Below, in pieces: positions 35,511 to 46,861 of a DNA stretch of 64,000 nt. The DNA is from Clitopilus passeckerianus. Lineage: Eukaryota; Basidiomycota; Agaricomycetes; Agaricales; Entolomataceae. The position numbers and the translations under genes were made by a program. The stretch lies in assembly GCA_944990035.1 (NCBI GenBank), contig CALYLX010000126.1, forward strand, positions 1,860,001-1,924,000, written 5' to 3'. The stretch's first letter is position 1. Each line of letters opens with the position of its first letter. A model generated the notes under the pieces. The model was not told the origin of the DNA. It did not search any database and worked only from the letters and a program-made list of their open reading frames with translations.

Positions 35511-36463
35511 CTAATAAAGCCACATGCTAGCGCTGAAAGCGATAATCCCACCGAGCAACGTCGGAATTGCGCATCTGACTCCAGCATTTGAGCCATTTGA
35601 GCCGCCAGTGCTGGACGAGCCAGAAGAACTGGTCGAGGGAGGTGCTGTTGCAACTCCGTTTACACCTCCAGTCACCGGACCACCATCAGTTACCTGCGTC
35701 CGACCAGTCCAACGTCAGCTTTCACGGCAATTGTGGGCATTAATAAAATATCTCTAACCGTAGGCTCTTGACTGCCAACACTTTTGGCAGCTGCGAGGAA
35801 GGCATCAAATGTGTTGCTTCCAGACGTAGGTGCATTGATACTGCCCACCATTCCTGCTCCGCAGTGAGAAGCCTAAGTCCCATAACTAAGAATTAGAAAA
35901 CCTTGTGAAGAAAAGAAAAATACCTGTTTGCAGTAGTACCAGATAGCTACGAGCACAGAGGATTAACAAAAGGTCAATTTCAGCAAGAACATACTCACGT
36001 TTGGTATCATCTACGATTGTGACACTGAACTGCTTCCCACTCGTTAAACCCGAGTCGAATCCTGAAGGCGAGGACCCACTAGCAGCCAGGTATATGCAAG
36101 GTGTATTGAAGGAAGACTGTGTCACTGAATGCGTAATCCCACCACTAAGCCAGAGTGAGAGGACTACAATGAAAGAAAGGAAAAGCGCTCACTTGGGGAA
36201 TGAGAACGTTACCACCGTTCCGTTAGGCGCTGTAATATTGGCAGGATGGAAGACCAAGCTGCCCTGGAAGGCGACATCGACCTGATAGCAGATTTGTTAG
36301 TTGAAATTCTCTGGGGAACGGCTTTACATACGTTAATTTGCCCAGCGGTATCAGCAGATGCAGACGGTGACGGCTGTGGTGAAGTCGTCGCTGGGGTATC
36401 TCCATACTGCGCAAAGACGGAGGCAGCAAGGGAGAGTAGAAGAGATCCAATGAAGAGTTGCAT
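35511..36463 (-). CDS. Secreted GPI-anchored cupredoxin-like serine-rich protein
   Basis: Starts MQLFIGSLLLSLAASVFAQ (signal peptide) at 36463, then a Ser/Pro/Thr linker. Spliced exons give a blue-copper fold: FHPANITAPNGTVVTFSFP, GGITHSVTQSSFNTPC, FSVTIVDDTK, PIWYYCKQASHCGAGMVGSI. The candidate copper ligands are His in ITHSVTQ, Cys in WYYCKQ, His in SHCGAG and a downstream Met. The tail is Ser/Gly/Asn-rich and ends in a hydrophobic stretch, LLGGIIAFSASMWLY, a GPI signal. Extracellular cupredoxins of this type are abundant in Agaricomycetes, with roles proposed in fruiting or wood decay; function here is not shown. Confidence 0.82.
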
Positions 36464-37945
36464 TGTCGAGCTGAGAGCTGAAAAATGTTCTGATTATTTT
36501 CATTGAACGACCATGGTCTTTTAAATGCCTGATTTTGAGGGCAGTGCTTTGAGAGAATTGTCGAGCGATCCCTGAATTTTGGAATAGCGTGGGTTACGAG
36601 TATCCTTTTTCGTGTATGAGCCCGTCGAACCCCTTAGACATTCGTTCCTTGCAGCTGACGGCTGCAATGTCGGTCATCTACGGCGCGTTTCAAAGCAAGT
36701 TAACTTGAGGCTGGACATTGGTGTAACCCCAGATACAAGTCATATCGTGCGAGTCTGTAGCCCTGATATAGAAGCCGTTGCTATTCACGTCCAAGATCAT
36801 CAGCTTGAGAGTATCTTTCGATCCCAGTTGAATCCGCAGGAATGAGCGTCGGCAGAACTTGAGTACTCAAGACCTTGACAGGGCCCTGCATGGGTGGAAA
36901 TGATCGAATGTGAACTGATCGAAGAAGCCATTCAGTAGCATCACACGTCAATGCTGTGAAGCCTCGTGGATCTGCGCAGTTAATTCATAGTCGTATACAA
37001 AGACCTTTCGTGGAAAGATTTGCCCAGGATCGATGGAGTAGAGCAAAAGCAACCTCAAGCGGCCGTTCTAAATTTAGCCTCATTTCCAGCATTGCTTACG
37101 TACGACAATCACCGAGCACTCCGAGCCAATGGTATCGGTGGTACTGAATCTTTGGTAAATCATGCAAGTCTGGTTTCGGAGAGGGACGCTGGTTTCGGGT
37201 GGTAAAGGAGAAAAAGGGCAGGCCAAGGATCAGCTGCGACATTATCCGTAATTTAGCGCCCTATAACCAACCTATAACTTGAGTTGTGCAAGGCTTTGTC
37301 GGTAGGAATAAATTTTAGAGAAGCTAAAAGTTGCCAGTTATTTCGAAGTGTACGATGGGGTATACGATGCTGCGCAGTAGATTAGACGGGAGACCTGTTT
37401 CGTATTTACGGGGGGCGGGACTATCTACGCCCGGCGGCCTCGTTGATAGGATTGTTGATAGGTTCTCCGAGAAACCCGTGTTGAACAAAGGAGCCGGTTT
37501 TCTGGCAGTGCGAACCACAGACAATGAGCAGCTGAATTGTCTTGCTACAAATTCAAACCCAAAGAGACGATTGTTGAAGATCGTCGCCAAAACCTGTGCC
37601 AAATAGCCTTCGGACAGTTCTGGATATATCCCAGAGAAGATGCGCCACAAAGGAATTGAGTTCCAAAAGACTTTCAAAATTCAACGAACGGGAAAAATGA
37701 GTGAATATAATTACCAAGAAATAGATTTCCATTAGAGATTGGGGTATGCACAACAATTATATTGTAGGTACTTCCATCCAGGATTGAGAAACAGTAGTTA
37801 GATCAGCTCTATAGGAGCTGCCTTTCCCACCCAAAATGAAGGGGTGGCTAGTTTAGAGACGTAAGAGACGTTGGCTGAGCATAAAGGTCAGCACGGAGGT
37901 TTAAACACCTGGATAAGCGTCATACTGGTTGGGTTAGACCGATCA
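36464..37945. other. Intergenic region without a recognisable gene
   Basis: About 1.5 kb. The left end holds the cupredoxin promoter, with a TTTAAAAG element on the minus strand near 36517-36525. ORFs at 36612-36845 (+), 37331-37606 (+) and 37324-37677 (-) overlap on opposite strands, lack family resemblance and show no splice-consistent extension. The right end, near 37720-37830, resembles the 3' flank of the second MYND gene (39430-39550), so it is probably part of a tandem duplication. Confidence 0.4.
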
Positions 37946-39029
37946 TCATTGTGGCGGCATCTATTTTGTAACGAATCAGCATCAAACATTGTGTAGGGAG
38001 AAAGCCAAAGCAAGAACGTACTGCGCGTAACTTGAACTGATTCTTCTTGTCTGACAAGACGAAGTTGTTCATTGCCCTACAGACGTTGTTTGTCTCAAAG
38101 CTGGAGGAAGAAAGAAGAAAGATATCAAACTCACTCTCGAAGAGCTTCCTTGCTGAAAGGTATGTGGTTATCACCAGTCATGGCTGTTCTAAAGATGATG
38201 GGCTCGCGCTTGGCCGCAGCAATCATGGCAGACTCCATGACGATCGTAGGGTGGAAGAATTCTTGGACTCCGTTCGTAAACAAGAGAGGAATAATCAAGA
38301 GTTGCCCGGCCGCCTTCTTCTTTGCTTCGGCCAACTCGAGAGCCATAGCCGGATTCAAGGACCGAGGGGCAGATTCTAACTTTTCAACTTTTAGCATAAC
38401 CTCGTTCTTCGAAGGGTCCTGTCCGTTTATTAACATCATGGTCCAGGCCATGACGTCTGCCGGTTGGGTGGTAACAGTGATTTTCAGCATATCCGCGTCG
38501 GAAAGAAGAATATCGGGAATAAAGGCGATGGCATATGTCTGGAAGAGATGGAGAAGAAGACCGCAGGCAGGGACGCGAGTTACGAGCTTCATGGCAATAT
38601 CGGGGTACTTTGTACCACGATCGTCGTCCGTGACTGCAGGGGTTTTACGTTTTGACTTGTGTTCACGCCTAGAGAACTCGTTGGAGGGTCACATTTCTCT
38701 AAGAAGATGATACTCACCAAGCAGTAGCCTGACACTTTAAACAGAAACACAGTCATCACTCAGATGAACCCATGAAATGCTGGTGTTACTTACCTCTCTA
38801 GAGCAGTAGAGGACGAATTTGCACTAGTAAAATCAGCCGTCGAGTTCATTATCGGGTAAAAACGCGGTCGCCCACCTTTGAGCAGGCTTGGAGTTTGGCT
38901 GAAGGGATGTTTCCAACGTCGTTCATCTCGAATTTGGGACAAGGCTGCTTTTGTTTCTGCCTTCGGTGGCGTATTGCTCTCGAAGTCCTTTTGGAAATCC
39001 GGGTGCTGAAACTTGTAGAAGTTTGGCAT
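37946..39029 (-). CDS. MYND-finger protein, damaged tandem copy (copy A)
   Basis: Paralogue of the next gene: exons MPNFYKFQHPDFQKDFESN, KAALSQIRDERR, CKFVLYCSRE, CQATAW, HKSKRKTPAV and a large exon AMKLVTRVPACGLLLHLF...SKEAL, then AMNNFVLSDKKNQFKLRA, stop at 37946. Against copy B, an 11-nt deletion near 38919 removes the first Cys pair of the zinc finger and shifts the frame. Downstream, the original frame reappears as GNIPSAKLQACSK. The last finger Cys is changed (HKAKC in B, HKSKR in A). The unshifted frame would add WKHPFSQTPSLLKGG before the splice site. Either the protein starts at an internal ATG in the shifted frame (MNDVGNIPSAKLQACSK) or the finger is lost. MYND fingers bind proline-rich peptides; the C-terminal region has no named domain. 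It may be a recent pseudogene. Confidence 0.6.
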
Positions 39030-39578
39030 GGTGCGTCAAAAGAACGGCTGATGGCGATAAAGTTAAAAGTTGAATGGGTCGCGTAGGTCGACGCGACGCG
39101 CCAGCAACGTCTTTTAAGGAGAAATGCAAGCGCGATATGCATACTAGTAAGCTCAGGCTTCCTGATGGAATCAATAGGCTGGGGTGGCCACAATGTATAT
39201 ATCCACTACTTTTGAATCTTGAGGGGAAACGCGTCAGAATAGGGCTTTCGATACCGCATCCAATTACATTGAGTGGTTCTCTGCAACCGATAGAGTAATC
39301 TTGAGTGATACACAGTAGCTCACCATATTTACCTAGTCCGGACGAGATTAGGCGTTGGTCAGTGAGTATGACCCCCGCAACGCCTCGTATCCGTGATGTC
39401 TCGTCGATAAGGAATCAGTAATCTAATATCAAATTGAAATCGTATATTTCCATTAGGGTTCAGGATGTGCACATCAGGTATATTTCACGGCCAGCAGGAC
39501 ATCACTACGAGCAGGTCTCCATGACCCAACTACCCCACCAATGAGGAAGGAGGATAGTTTAGTTTCGTATTATCGTCT
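39030..39578. other. Spacer between the two tandem MYND genes
   Basis: About 550 bases between copy A's start and copy B's stop. It includes the promoter of copy A and the 3' flank of copy B. A run like TTTCCATTAGGGTTCAGGAT at 39447-39466 has a relative near 37724-37745 downstream of copy A, consistent with duplication of the gene together with its 3' flank. Confidence 0.45.
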
Positions 39579-40763
39579 TTAAGGGATAAAAAAAACCGAT
39601 CGTGACAAGCTATCCCAGCCCATGGCATGGCCGAGCACAAATAACACAGCAAACTCGAGCAGAAGTAAGTAAATCATTTTGTAACCTGTTTGTGAGGTCT
39701 ATGTGTTTGAAATTAGGTTGGGCTAGGGCTAAAGCAGAACGTACTGTGCGTAGCTTGAACTGATTCTTCTTGTCCATCAAGACAAAGTTATTCATTGCCC
39801 TACAATAATTTGATTTTGAAACGTGAAAGAGGAAGGGGTTTGAACTCACTCTTTAAGTGCATCTTCACCAAAAGGCACTGTCTTATCACCAGATAAGGCT
39901 GCTCGATATTTGAACGGATCGCGCTTCTTGGCCGCAACGACAGCTGACTCCATCAAGAATGAAGGGTGAAAGAAGTCTTGGGCTCCGTTCGTGAATAAGA
40001 GGGGGAGAATTACATGCTTCTGGGCTGCATTGATTTTCGCCTCGGTCATTTCAACAAGCATGGCGGGAGTTAACAAGAGAGGAACAGATTCCAAATTCAC
40101 AATACTCAACATAACCTCAAGACTTGAGGTGTTCTGTGAGCCCTGTCCGTTTATGAACCACTCGGACCACGCCAAAATGTTTGTCGGTTGCGTAGAAACT
40201 GTGACGCGTAGCATATGAGTGTCGGCAGAATAGATACCGGGAATAAATGCCAAAGCATATGTCTGGAGGAGATGGAGAAGAAATGGGCAAGCAGGAATAT
40301 GGGTTACAAGCTTCATGGCAAGATCTGGGTATTCCCCATTTCGATTGCCAACCGCCGGTGCTCTACATTTAGCCTTGTGCTCAGGCCTAGAGAGCTGGGT
40401 CGTAGTTTCGACTTTTTGACGATATAAATACTCACCAGTCAGCGGTCTGGCACTGTGAAAACACCAATCAATCGGAGGAGATAAGATAAAGAAGCACTGC
40501 TGCCGCTGACCTCTTTAGAACAGTATTGCGTGAACTTGCACTGGCAATCTCTGCCGTCAATCATGGCATCGCAGAGAAGCACCGTCACCGACTTTGGAGC
40601 AGGCTAGTAGTTTGCCCGTAGGTACATTTCCACACTGATGGCAACGTCGCTCGTCTCGAACCTGAGCCAAGCTTGCCTTCGTTTCCTTCTTCTTTGGTGC
40701 GACGCCCTTAAAGTCTTTCTCCAGATTCTCGTGATGCAGGGTTATCAGCCGTGGCCGCGACAT
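39579..40763 (-). CDS. MYND-finger protein, intact tandem copy (copy B)
   Basis: Start MSRPRLITLHHENLEKDF at 40763. After splicing the zinc finger reads RRCHQCGNVPTGKLLACSK, CKFTQYCSKECQTADW and PEHKAKC, giving all eight expected ligands of a MYND finger (C-x2-C, C-x2-C, C-x3-C, H-x3-C). A long C-terminal exon (MKLVTHIPACPFLLHLLQT, then FINGQGSQNTSSLEVMLSIV, AAQKHVILPLLFTNGAQDFF) has no named domain but is shared with copy A. The last exon is uncertain: after AMNNFVLMDKKNQFKLRT, an acceptor near 39700 gives a hydrophobic tail ending near 39579. MYND proteins act as adaptors for proline-rich partners; agaric genomes carry many such genes. Function unknown. Confidence 0.7.
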
Positions 40764-41130
40764 GACGGTGGCAAGGGGTTGGAGATATAGCAAAGAGCAT
40801 GGACACCAGCTATTGCTTATTGGTTGTGGTTCAAGCCGACTATGGCCACCAACATGAGAATGGGTACCTGCTGAGCAATTGCATAAGCTGATCCCCAGCT
40901 TCATGAGAAGGCGAAATTTGGGCGAAATCATACTGGATCATAATGGTATAGCAAGCCGTATGGTGCAGATGTATCCACCACAGTAATCCTTTTTGAGCGG
41001 CATGAATTAACGCCCTTGTGTTAAGATTCACAACTTCGAGGAGCCATCGAGTAATTGAAAGACCGTGTGTCTTAACCCTCAGGGTGATTGATAAATGCAA
41101 TGCTGCTTACGTACTAACACGCACCACTGC
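40764..41130. other. Divergent promoter between the MYND gene and SNF8
   Basis: About 370 bases between two divergent start codons. ORFs here are short and unsupported. It presumably carries both promoters. Confidence 0.45.
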
Positions 41131-41883
41131 ATGTACCGACGAGGAGGCGTCGGGTTGGCCGCCTTCGACAGGCAGGAGCAGTCCAAGAAGTCGTTCGCTC
41201 AACTCTCATCTGACTTATCACAAAGTCAAGTAGAGAACCTCCACGCCCAACTGAACCAATTCCGCGCAGCGCTCTCTCGTTTCGCGGCAGACCACCGCGA
41301 CTCAATCAAAAACGATCCTCAGTTCCGCCATGCATTCCAGCAGATGTGCTCCTCAATCGGCGTTGACCCTCTCGCTGGACCAAGGAAAGGAGGTTGGTGG
41401 GCCGAGATGCTCGGGTTGGGAGATTGGCAATACGAACTGGGTGTTCAGATTGTCGATATCTGTGTGACCACCAGGGAAAGAAATGGAGGGTTGATCGAAA
41501 TTTCAGAGCTCCTACGACTTCTCAATAAACTACGGGGTGTCAACGGAGGCACTATTACTGAGGAGGATGTCTCACGCAGCATCAAGACGTTGCAGCCATT
41601 GGGAGCTGGCTACCAAGTAGTGGATATCGGGGGTCGCAAGATGGTGCGAAGTGTGGTAAAGGAGCTGGATGAAGACCAATCTGCAGTCCTTGCAGTAGCT
41701 CAGCTGGAGGGAGGACGCGTCGTCGAGAATATTCTCATAGCGAAGGAGGGATGGGCTCGGGAAAGAGCACGCGCAGCCTTGGAGAATATGGTTTACCTAG
41801 ATGGCCTCTGTTGGCTTGATGACCAGGACGAGCAGTATGGTAGAGCTTATTGGTTTCCTTCTGCAATGCAATGGGATTTATAG
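41131..41883 (+). CDS. ESCRT-II subunit SNF8/VPS22
   Basis: ESCRT-II acts in multivesicular-body sorting on endosomes; SNF8 joins one VPS36 and two VPS25. The single-exon ORF starts at MYRRGGVGLAAFDRQ (41131), the family's Arg/Gly-rich start, rather than at an upstream in-frame ATG at 41095. A helical hairpin (LSQSQVENLHAQLNQFRAAL) precedes two winged-helix domains: the first contains WWAEMLGLGDWQYELGVQIV and GGLIEISELLRLLNKLRG, the second VAQLEGGRVVENILIA and ERARAALENMVYLDGLCWLD. The length of 251 codons fits the family. It is one of the few intronless genes in the window. Its stop lies 47 bases from the stop of the convergent POLD2 gene. Confidence 0.95.
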   Translation: MYRRGGVGLAAFDRQEQSKKSFAQLSSDLSQSQVENLHAQLNQFRAALSRFAADHRDSIKNDPQFRHAFQQMCSSIGVDPLAGPRKGGWWAEMLGLGDWQYELGVQIVDICVTTRERNGGLIEISELLRLLNKLRGVNGGTITEEDVSRSIKTLQPLGAGYQVVDIGGRKMVRSVVKELDEDQSAVLAVAQLEGGRVVENILIAKEGWARERARAALENMVYLDGLCWLDDQDEQYGRAYWFPSAMQWDL

Positions 41884-41930
41884 TCCGAACCGAGTATCGA
41901 CGAGCTTTAAACAGCAACGGCTTCGCTATG

Positions 41931-43864
41931 CTATACAAATTGCGAGCTTACACTACGCTGGGGTTCCGAAGATACTGGTTCCATAGACTCAGAAACCTCC
42001 ATCTGTTGCTGACTCTCAGCTGCAGGATCGGAGTGTCAGAGTTGCGTATAAACAAGCTGAGGAAAAGTATCTTACGAGGGACAACTTCCTCTCCACCAGT
42101 CGTCATTCCTTCTACTGCAAACTTCACCGTTTTGACTTCGAGCGTCCGCGCGTTGATCATTGCAAGGACGCCGCTGGAAGAGAACTCCGGGACCATGACT
42201 ATCCTGCAGTGTCTTCCCGTATCTTCCTGATCTTTGCCTTCACCAGTCAGCACTGGCACCAGTTTTGTCGCGAACTTCTTCTGTCCACCCACAATGTAGA
42301 TATCGGGAGTTTCTGGTATGATGAAAGGGTCACCATCAAAGTACGGATGACACCAAAGAGTATCTGGAGCTGTGGGCGCAAAATGCCTCCAGTTAAGCGT
42401 AGATTCAAGGATTGAAAGGCGTGTATGCGGTGGGGACGGCAAATACTTGAACATATCATTTAATGGTTGTCCGGAATTGATCAAGAGCGAGCGCGCTAGC
42501 GGTGTCTGCGAGTTTGAAGCTGAACATCCTATCCTCATATAGGTCGGGTTGGTCTCGCAAGAGAAGGAGGGGAGTTTGGACACCTGCCCAAACATGTGTC
42601 GGGGGAATGGTTGCTGGGGCATGATAATCCCAGATGGGTCTCCATCTCCTGGAAGAATGTTTATGGGCATGGCAGTCCCGATGTCCAGCAATACGTCCGA
42701 AAGGTCCTTGATAGGGTGTGGGGTAAACGTAGAAGCTTCATAACCGTATCGTTGCTACAGAGTCCTTCAATACTTGATTATAAGCATGATCCCACATTGC
42801 AACACACCTGTTTTCTTGTTTGCGCATTCTCCACGCCATTCGTGTTCACAGAGGGTTGTGGTAGTGAGAGTGAATTTCCTGCAATGATGAGCCTGGACAC
42901 CCGTGCCATGGACGCCTGGTCGGAAGTGCTTCCAGCCTCCCCAGTAAGGTGCTCCACCAACATCTGTATTTGTGCATCCGAAGGTGATATAGATCCAACG
43001 TTCAAGCCGGAGATGACACCAATCCATGGGTCCTCCTCTGACTGAGGAGTGTCATCTGAGATCAGGTGTTGAGTATCTGGTCCTTGTTTGGTAAGGTGCA
43101 TCCAACGTACCATCAACAGCCATGGCATCTTCCAGTTCCTCTGCGTCCTCAGTAGGCCCCAAAGGTGCCATTCCTGGATAACATATGTCCGCAACCTCAA
43201 AGTCCCCATTGGCAGTTTCGGCTCCCAGAGCCCCAATAATAACGCCTGTAACGAGTTTCGCGTCACGGATACGCTCTCCGACCAGTCTTATGCGACCGGA
43301 TTCGTCTTCCAGCATGATGTTGTCCTCCGGTGAGTATATTTTCTTTGTCGGCGGTAGAGCTGGCAGTGAACGCTATATTAGAGTGGACGTCAGAGAATAG
43401 TGATACGGAATTCCAGCTTGAGGCTTACATCCCTCGCAATTTCTTCCATGACATTCGGTTTCAGAGGCATATCCATGTATACCGTTCCTACAACGTAACA
43501 CAGCCGAGACTTCACGACTTCCAGTACTCGAGGGACCATGATTGGATTGCCTGAAGTTCAACGGAAAACTTGAGTATTATTAGGTCAAAATTGACGACGT
43601 TGGATTACCTTCAAGCTTCTTCCATCGTTTTCTTGCAGCATCTTCCACAAAGTTTCGCAGCAGTCGTAGGCGTACGAAATAGATATTTGAGTACTGATGC
43701 TTGTACGATTTTGTTTTGCGGTCAATTGTAAATGAAGGGGTGTTGCTCGTCGGCGGAAGTACTGTGGTCACAGCGCGCTGGTACGAGGCTTTTGGACTTG
43801 TTTCTCTGTGTGAGATACGGCTGAGGAACAGAGGGCAAACTCACACTGATTCTATTGGAGGCAT
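41931..43864 (-). CDS. DNA polymerase delta small subunit (POLD2/Cdc1 type)
   Basis: This is the essential second subunit of the lagging-strand polymerase, bridging the catalytic and other accessory subunits. A short first exon MPPIESV (43864) is followed by SYQRAVTTVLPPTSNTPSFT, YSNIYFVRLRLLRNFVEDAA, KKLEG, then GTVYMDMPLKPNVMEEIARD, EDESGRIRLVGERI, GDFEVADICYPGMAPLGP and DPWIGVISGLNVGSISPSDA. The inactive phosphoesterase core gives PINILPGDGDPSGIIMPQQP, FPRHMFGQVSKL and YIVGGQKKF; these match POLD2. I end the gene after a last intron with QQQMEVSESMEPVSSE and a stop at 41931. A read-through ending at 41948 would give a different tail. The family match is firm. Confidence 0.88.
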
Positions 43865-45121
43865 TGCTGGTGGCAGTCAGCTCAAGAAAGTGTGACAAAA
43901 CGCGTCGCGTGACAGGCGCGTCAAAGCCAATCAAGCGTGACAAATCCGGGTTCGCTCAGCTGCAGAAACCGCACTCAGAGTACCTTTCAAGGCGAACGAA
44001 TCGATGATTGTCAAAAGAGTCACTTGTTATAGGGTCTGATATCTAATTTAACCCACTTCGCGCACATACAGGCTTGAACCCTGACTCGTACTTGGATCAA
44101 ACTTGGATTAATATTCAAGTCCTCTGGAGATCTGTCCGTCATAAATATTCTTTATTCTTCTATGGACATTTGACTGACAGCCAGGAGGGCTCACCAGGAC
44201 CTCGATACAAATATCTATGGAACTCCCCCATTATCCGTAAGGGTCCCATTACTTCTCTGACCCCGTCGCTATGTCTGACCGCCAAAGACGGCTCGATCGT
44301 GTCGACTTCAGAAATCGGATAAAATGACAAGATAGATGCTCGTGAACTGAATCATCATCACCGGAGGATGTTTTGAAAGCTATTGAAAACCCACTCTCAG
44401 CCCACAAATGCACTCTGCCTCTGACCCCTTCCAAAATGATTCTAGGCCGCTAATAAGAGAACTCTCCTGGGATTTAGATCCGAGGCACAAGAGGAAGTAT
44501 TTCCGTTTCATCTCGCTGCCCTCATTCAAGGGAAATGCGGATGAACAGGAGAAGCTTTCAGCTGCACGAAAAATGATGAAAGAGCGCTGCCCTCTCGGTC
44601 TATGCAACTGGATCTACCCCAAGGTTCTTAGGGGTAACGTATAGACAGATTCTTCTTATTATGCGCTAAGGAACAGCAGCGAAATCTTCAGCCAATAAAC
44701 CCTTCCAATGCCTCCTGTCCTCGATCAAATGGGAACGAAGAAATATAAGACAATCAAGAAAGAAACGGGATAGTCATGGGACCGTCATTTGGTAGCAGAG
44801 AACAATTATCCAACGTAGAATTCTTCCCAGGTAGACTATCATTGGAAGGAATACCCACCATGTATGCGCCATTAAAAGGAACAGAAACTTCCGGATACCA
44901 CACTTCGTGGGTCCGACCACACCTTTCGAAAAATCATCAACCGTGATACCCACGGCAATTCAGAGTGCCATTTCCAAACCCATCTTCATTTGCGAGATCA
45001 CAATAGGGCACACAAAACACAATTCCCATCATGCAAGGTGCCTCGGAGATGTTCACTGGAAACGATGACTTTAAACGACACTGAGAGAAAAAAAAATGGA
45101 CCGTAATGTACACATTTATGC
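43865..45121. other. Intergenic region, possible small unassigned ORF
   Basis: About 1.25 kb between POLD2 and the proteasome gene. The only ORF with some coding look is 44408-44644 (+), 78 codons (MHSASDPFQNDSRPLIRELS...), with no family and no upstream exon I could attach. The rest, notably 44700-45120, is AT-rich, low in ORFs, and probably 3' untranslated sequence of the proteasome gene. Confidence 0.35.
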
Positions 45122-45854
45122 TTAGTTCAACTCCACCTCCCGAACGCCATCCTTGTCCACGACCTTGACCTTGTACTTCTCTGGGCTAACAATCAGACGT
45201 TTCGACACTTCGTCGATTAACCTCTTGAGGGTTTCGAGCCCCTCCTCCAATGTTGCTTCTGGGTTGTGATATCTGAGAGGTACAAGCAAATCGGTTAGCA
45301 TATGTATTCATTATATTGCCTCGCACAGTAACTCGGAGGAAAACCCACCTATCCAACAAGGAAAGACCAAAGTAGGCGCCATAACCGTGTGCGGCGAACG
45401 GAACATCAGATATAGTTCCGTAGTGATCAATCCAATACAGGTGGGGTGTGTGAGTGGCGGTATCGTAGCCACCAAGGAGAAGGTTGACGGCGTATGGCTT
45501 GCGGGATCGTATAGACTCTGCTAATGATCTGCGAATCCATGATGCAGCGGCAGATGGGCGGAGAGGATAGTGGTTACGAATTTGGTAGAGGCGGATATTT
45601 CGTTCGATGTATTCGGCGAATTGTACAGTGTCACCTAAGATACAAGAAACAGCAGTTAAAACGCTTCGTTATAGGTCAATAAGCTACCAAAAAAAGTACA
45701 CACCAGGTTCTCCAGAGTACGCCATTAACAGATGTGGACTGAGCGTCTTGATCTTATCCTCGTCGGTCTTCATCTTCACGATCGACCTTGCGGCCGTTGT
45801 GTCTGATGCAACAATCACATATCCCTTCCCTGTTATTGCGAATGAAGTTTCCAT
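45122..45854 (-). CDS. 20S proteasome subunit beta-4 (PSMB2/Pre1 type)
   Basis: One of the non-catalytic beta subunits of the 20S core. The start METSFAITGKGYVIVASDTT at 45854 lacks a propeptide and the catalytic threonine, as expected for this subunit. Three exons give ARSIVKMKTDEDKIKTLSP, MAYSGEPG, DTVQFAEYIERNIRLYQIRN, PYAVNLLLGGYDTATHTPHL, YWIDHYGTISDVPFAAHGYG, and the last exon RYHNPEATLEEGLETLKRLI...DGVREVELN. The YGAYFGLSLLDRYH segment is diagnostic. The length of about 200 residues matches the family. The head-to-head region with the thioesterase gene contains two telomere-like repeats. Confidence 0.95.
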
Positions 45855-45954
45855 TGGTCGTTGTCGAGGTCAAATGCAAAGAGATGCGCCGTATATAGAT
45901 GATTCCTTGACAGGACTTACGCGTCAAGACGCGCGTTCGGCAATGTCCGTAAAG

Positions 45955-45968
45955 ACCCTAACCCTAAC
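45955..45968. promoter_or_regulatory. Telobox-like double CCCTAA element
   Basis: The sequence ACCCTAACCCTAAC lies between the divergent proteasome and thioesterase genes, about 100 bases from the former's start. It equals two units of the TTAGGG telomere repeat. Telobox elements often occur in promoters of housekeeping genes; binding by a Myb-type factor is inference. Confidence 0.35.
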
Positions 45969-46100
45969 GACTTGGTCTTTCGCAGGAAGACTTCGCGTGA
46001 TACCGAAGGCACTTCGTTGCCGGCTGGATTGTATCCGAGCCAATGCATTAAACGACGTCAGTCTTTACTTAGAACCACTGGAGCTGCGGTGGCGAAGAAC

Positions 46101-46680
46101 ATGTCCCAGGATAACCTCAAGGCTAGGAGACGCGCAGATTATGACTACAAGCTTAGTTACAGGACGCGCTGGTATGTGAACGTCAAAACACTCCAATGTG
46201 GCTTGACACGGAACTTGAATGAAATGCAGGAGCGATAATGACCAGTATTCACATATGAACAACTCGATCTATTTCCACCTGTTCGACTCTATTGTCAACA
46301 CGTACCTCATTGAACGCTGCGGCCTTGTGCCAAATAAATCACCGTTAATAGGTCTTGTGGTGTCCTCATACTGTCAAGTAGGTTTTGCACGATTTTCCCG
46401 AGTTTATCTCCACCGGAACTCACAACTTGGTTCTGCGCAGTATTTTGCACCAATTACATTTCCCCAAGTTGCCGAACTCGGCCTTCGTGTCGTCAAGCTA
46501 GGGAAAAGCTCTGTGGCATATGAAGTGGGTGCGTTTATCGAAGGCATCGAAACACCTGCAGCTGTTGGAGGATACACGCATGTCTTTGTCGATAGCGAGA
46601 CGCGAAAGAGCACGGCGATGAATGAAGCAACCAAAGTCGGCCTTGGTAAACTATTAGGCACCCGAATTGCACGTTTGTAG
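46101..46680 (+). CDS. Hotdog-fold acyl-CoA thioesterase (4HBT family)
   Basis: Hydrolyses acyl-CoA thioesters. Exon 1 begins MSQDNLKARRRADYDYKLSY at 46101; splicing gives RTRWSDNDQYSHMNNSIYFH, the hotdog motif with the catalytic-type Asp/Asn and SHMNN loop. Then come FDSIVNTYLIERCGLV and IGLVVSSYCQ. A 60-base intron, whose removal keeps the frame, joins YCQ to YFAPITFPQVAELGLRVVK, followed by LGKSSVAYEVGAFIEG. The ORF is also open through that intron, so a 20-residue-longer reading is possible. An in-frame region upstream of the ATG could encode a mitochondrial leader if an earlier start exon exists, but I see no ATG for it. Confidence 0.8.
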
Positions 46681-46861
46681 TCACAGTTTATGATAAAAGC
46701 ACCCTTTTCTTGATATTTTTGGATCATGGGATGGCTCATGTGGTACGCTAATTATAGATTCCATCATAACCTCCATTACATCATGGGTGTCCTCAAGAAA
46801 ACATATAAAGCCCTCGACTTGGGTCTCAGTTTTCTTTTGACAAACCCTCAATCGTCTCAGC

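Noticed and set aside
37324..37677. Overlapping ORFs on both strands (plus 37331-37606, minus 37324-37677)
   Set aside because: Neither has recognisable motifs or splice-consistent extension; mutual overlap suggests chance.
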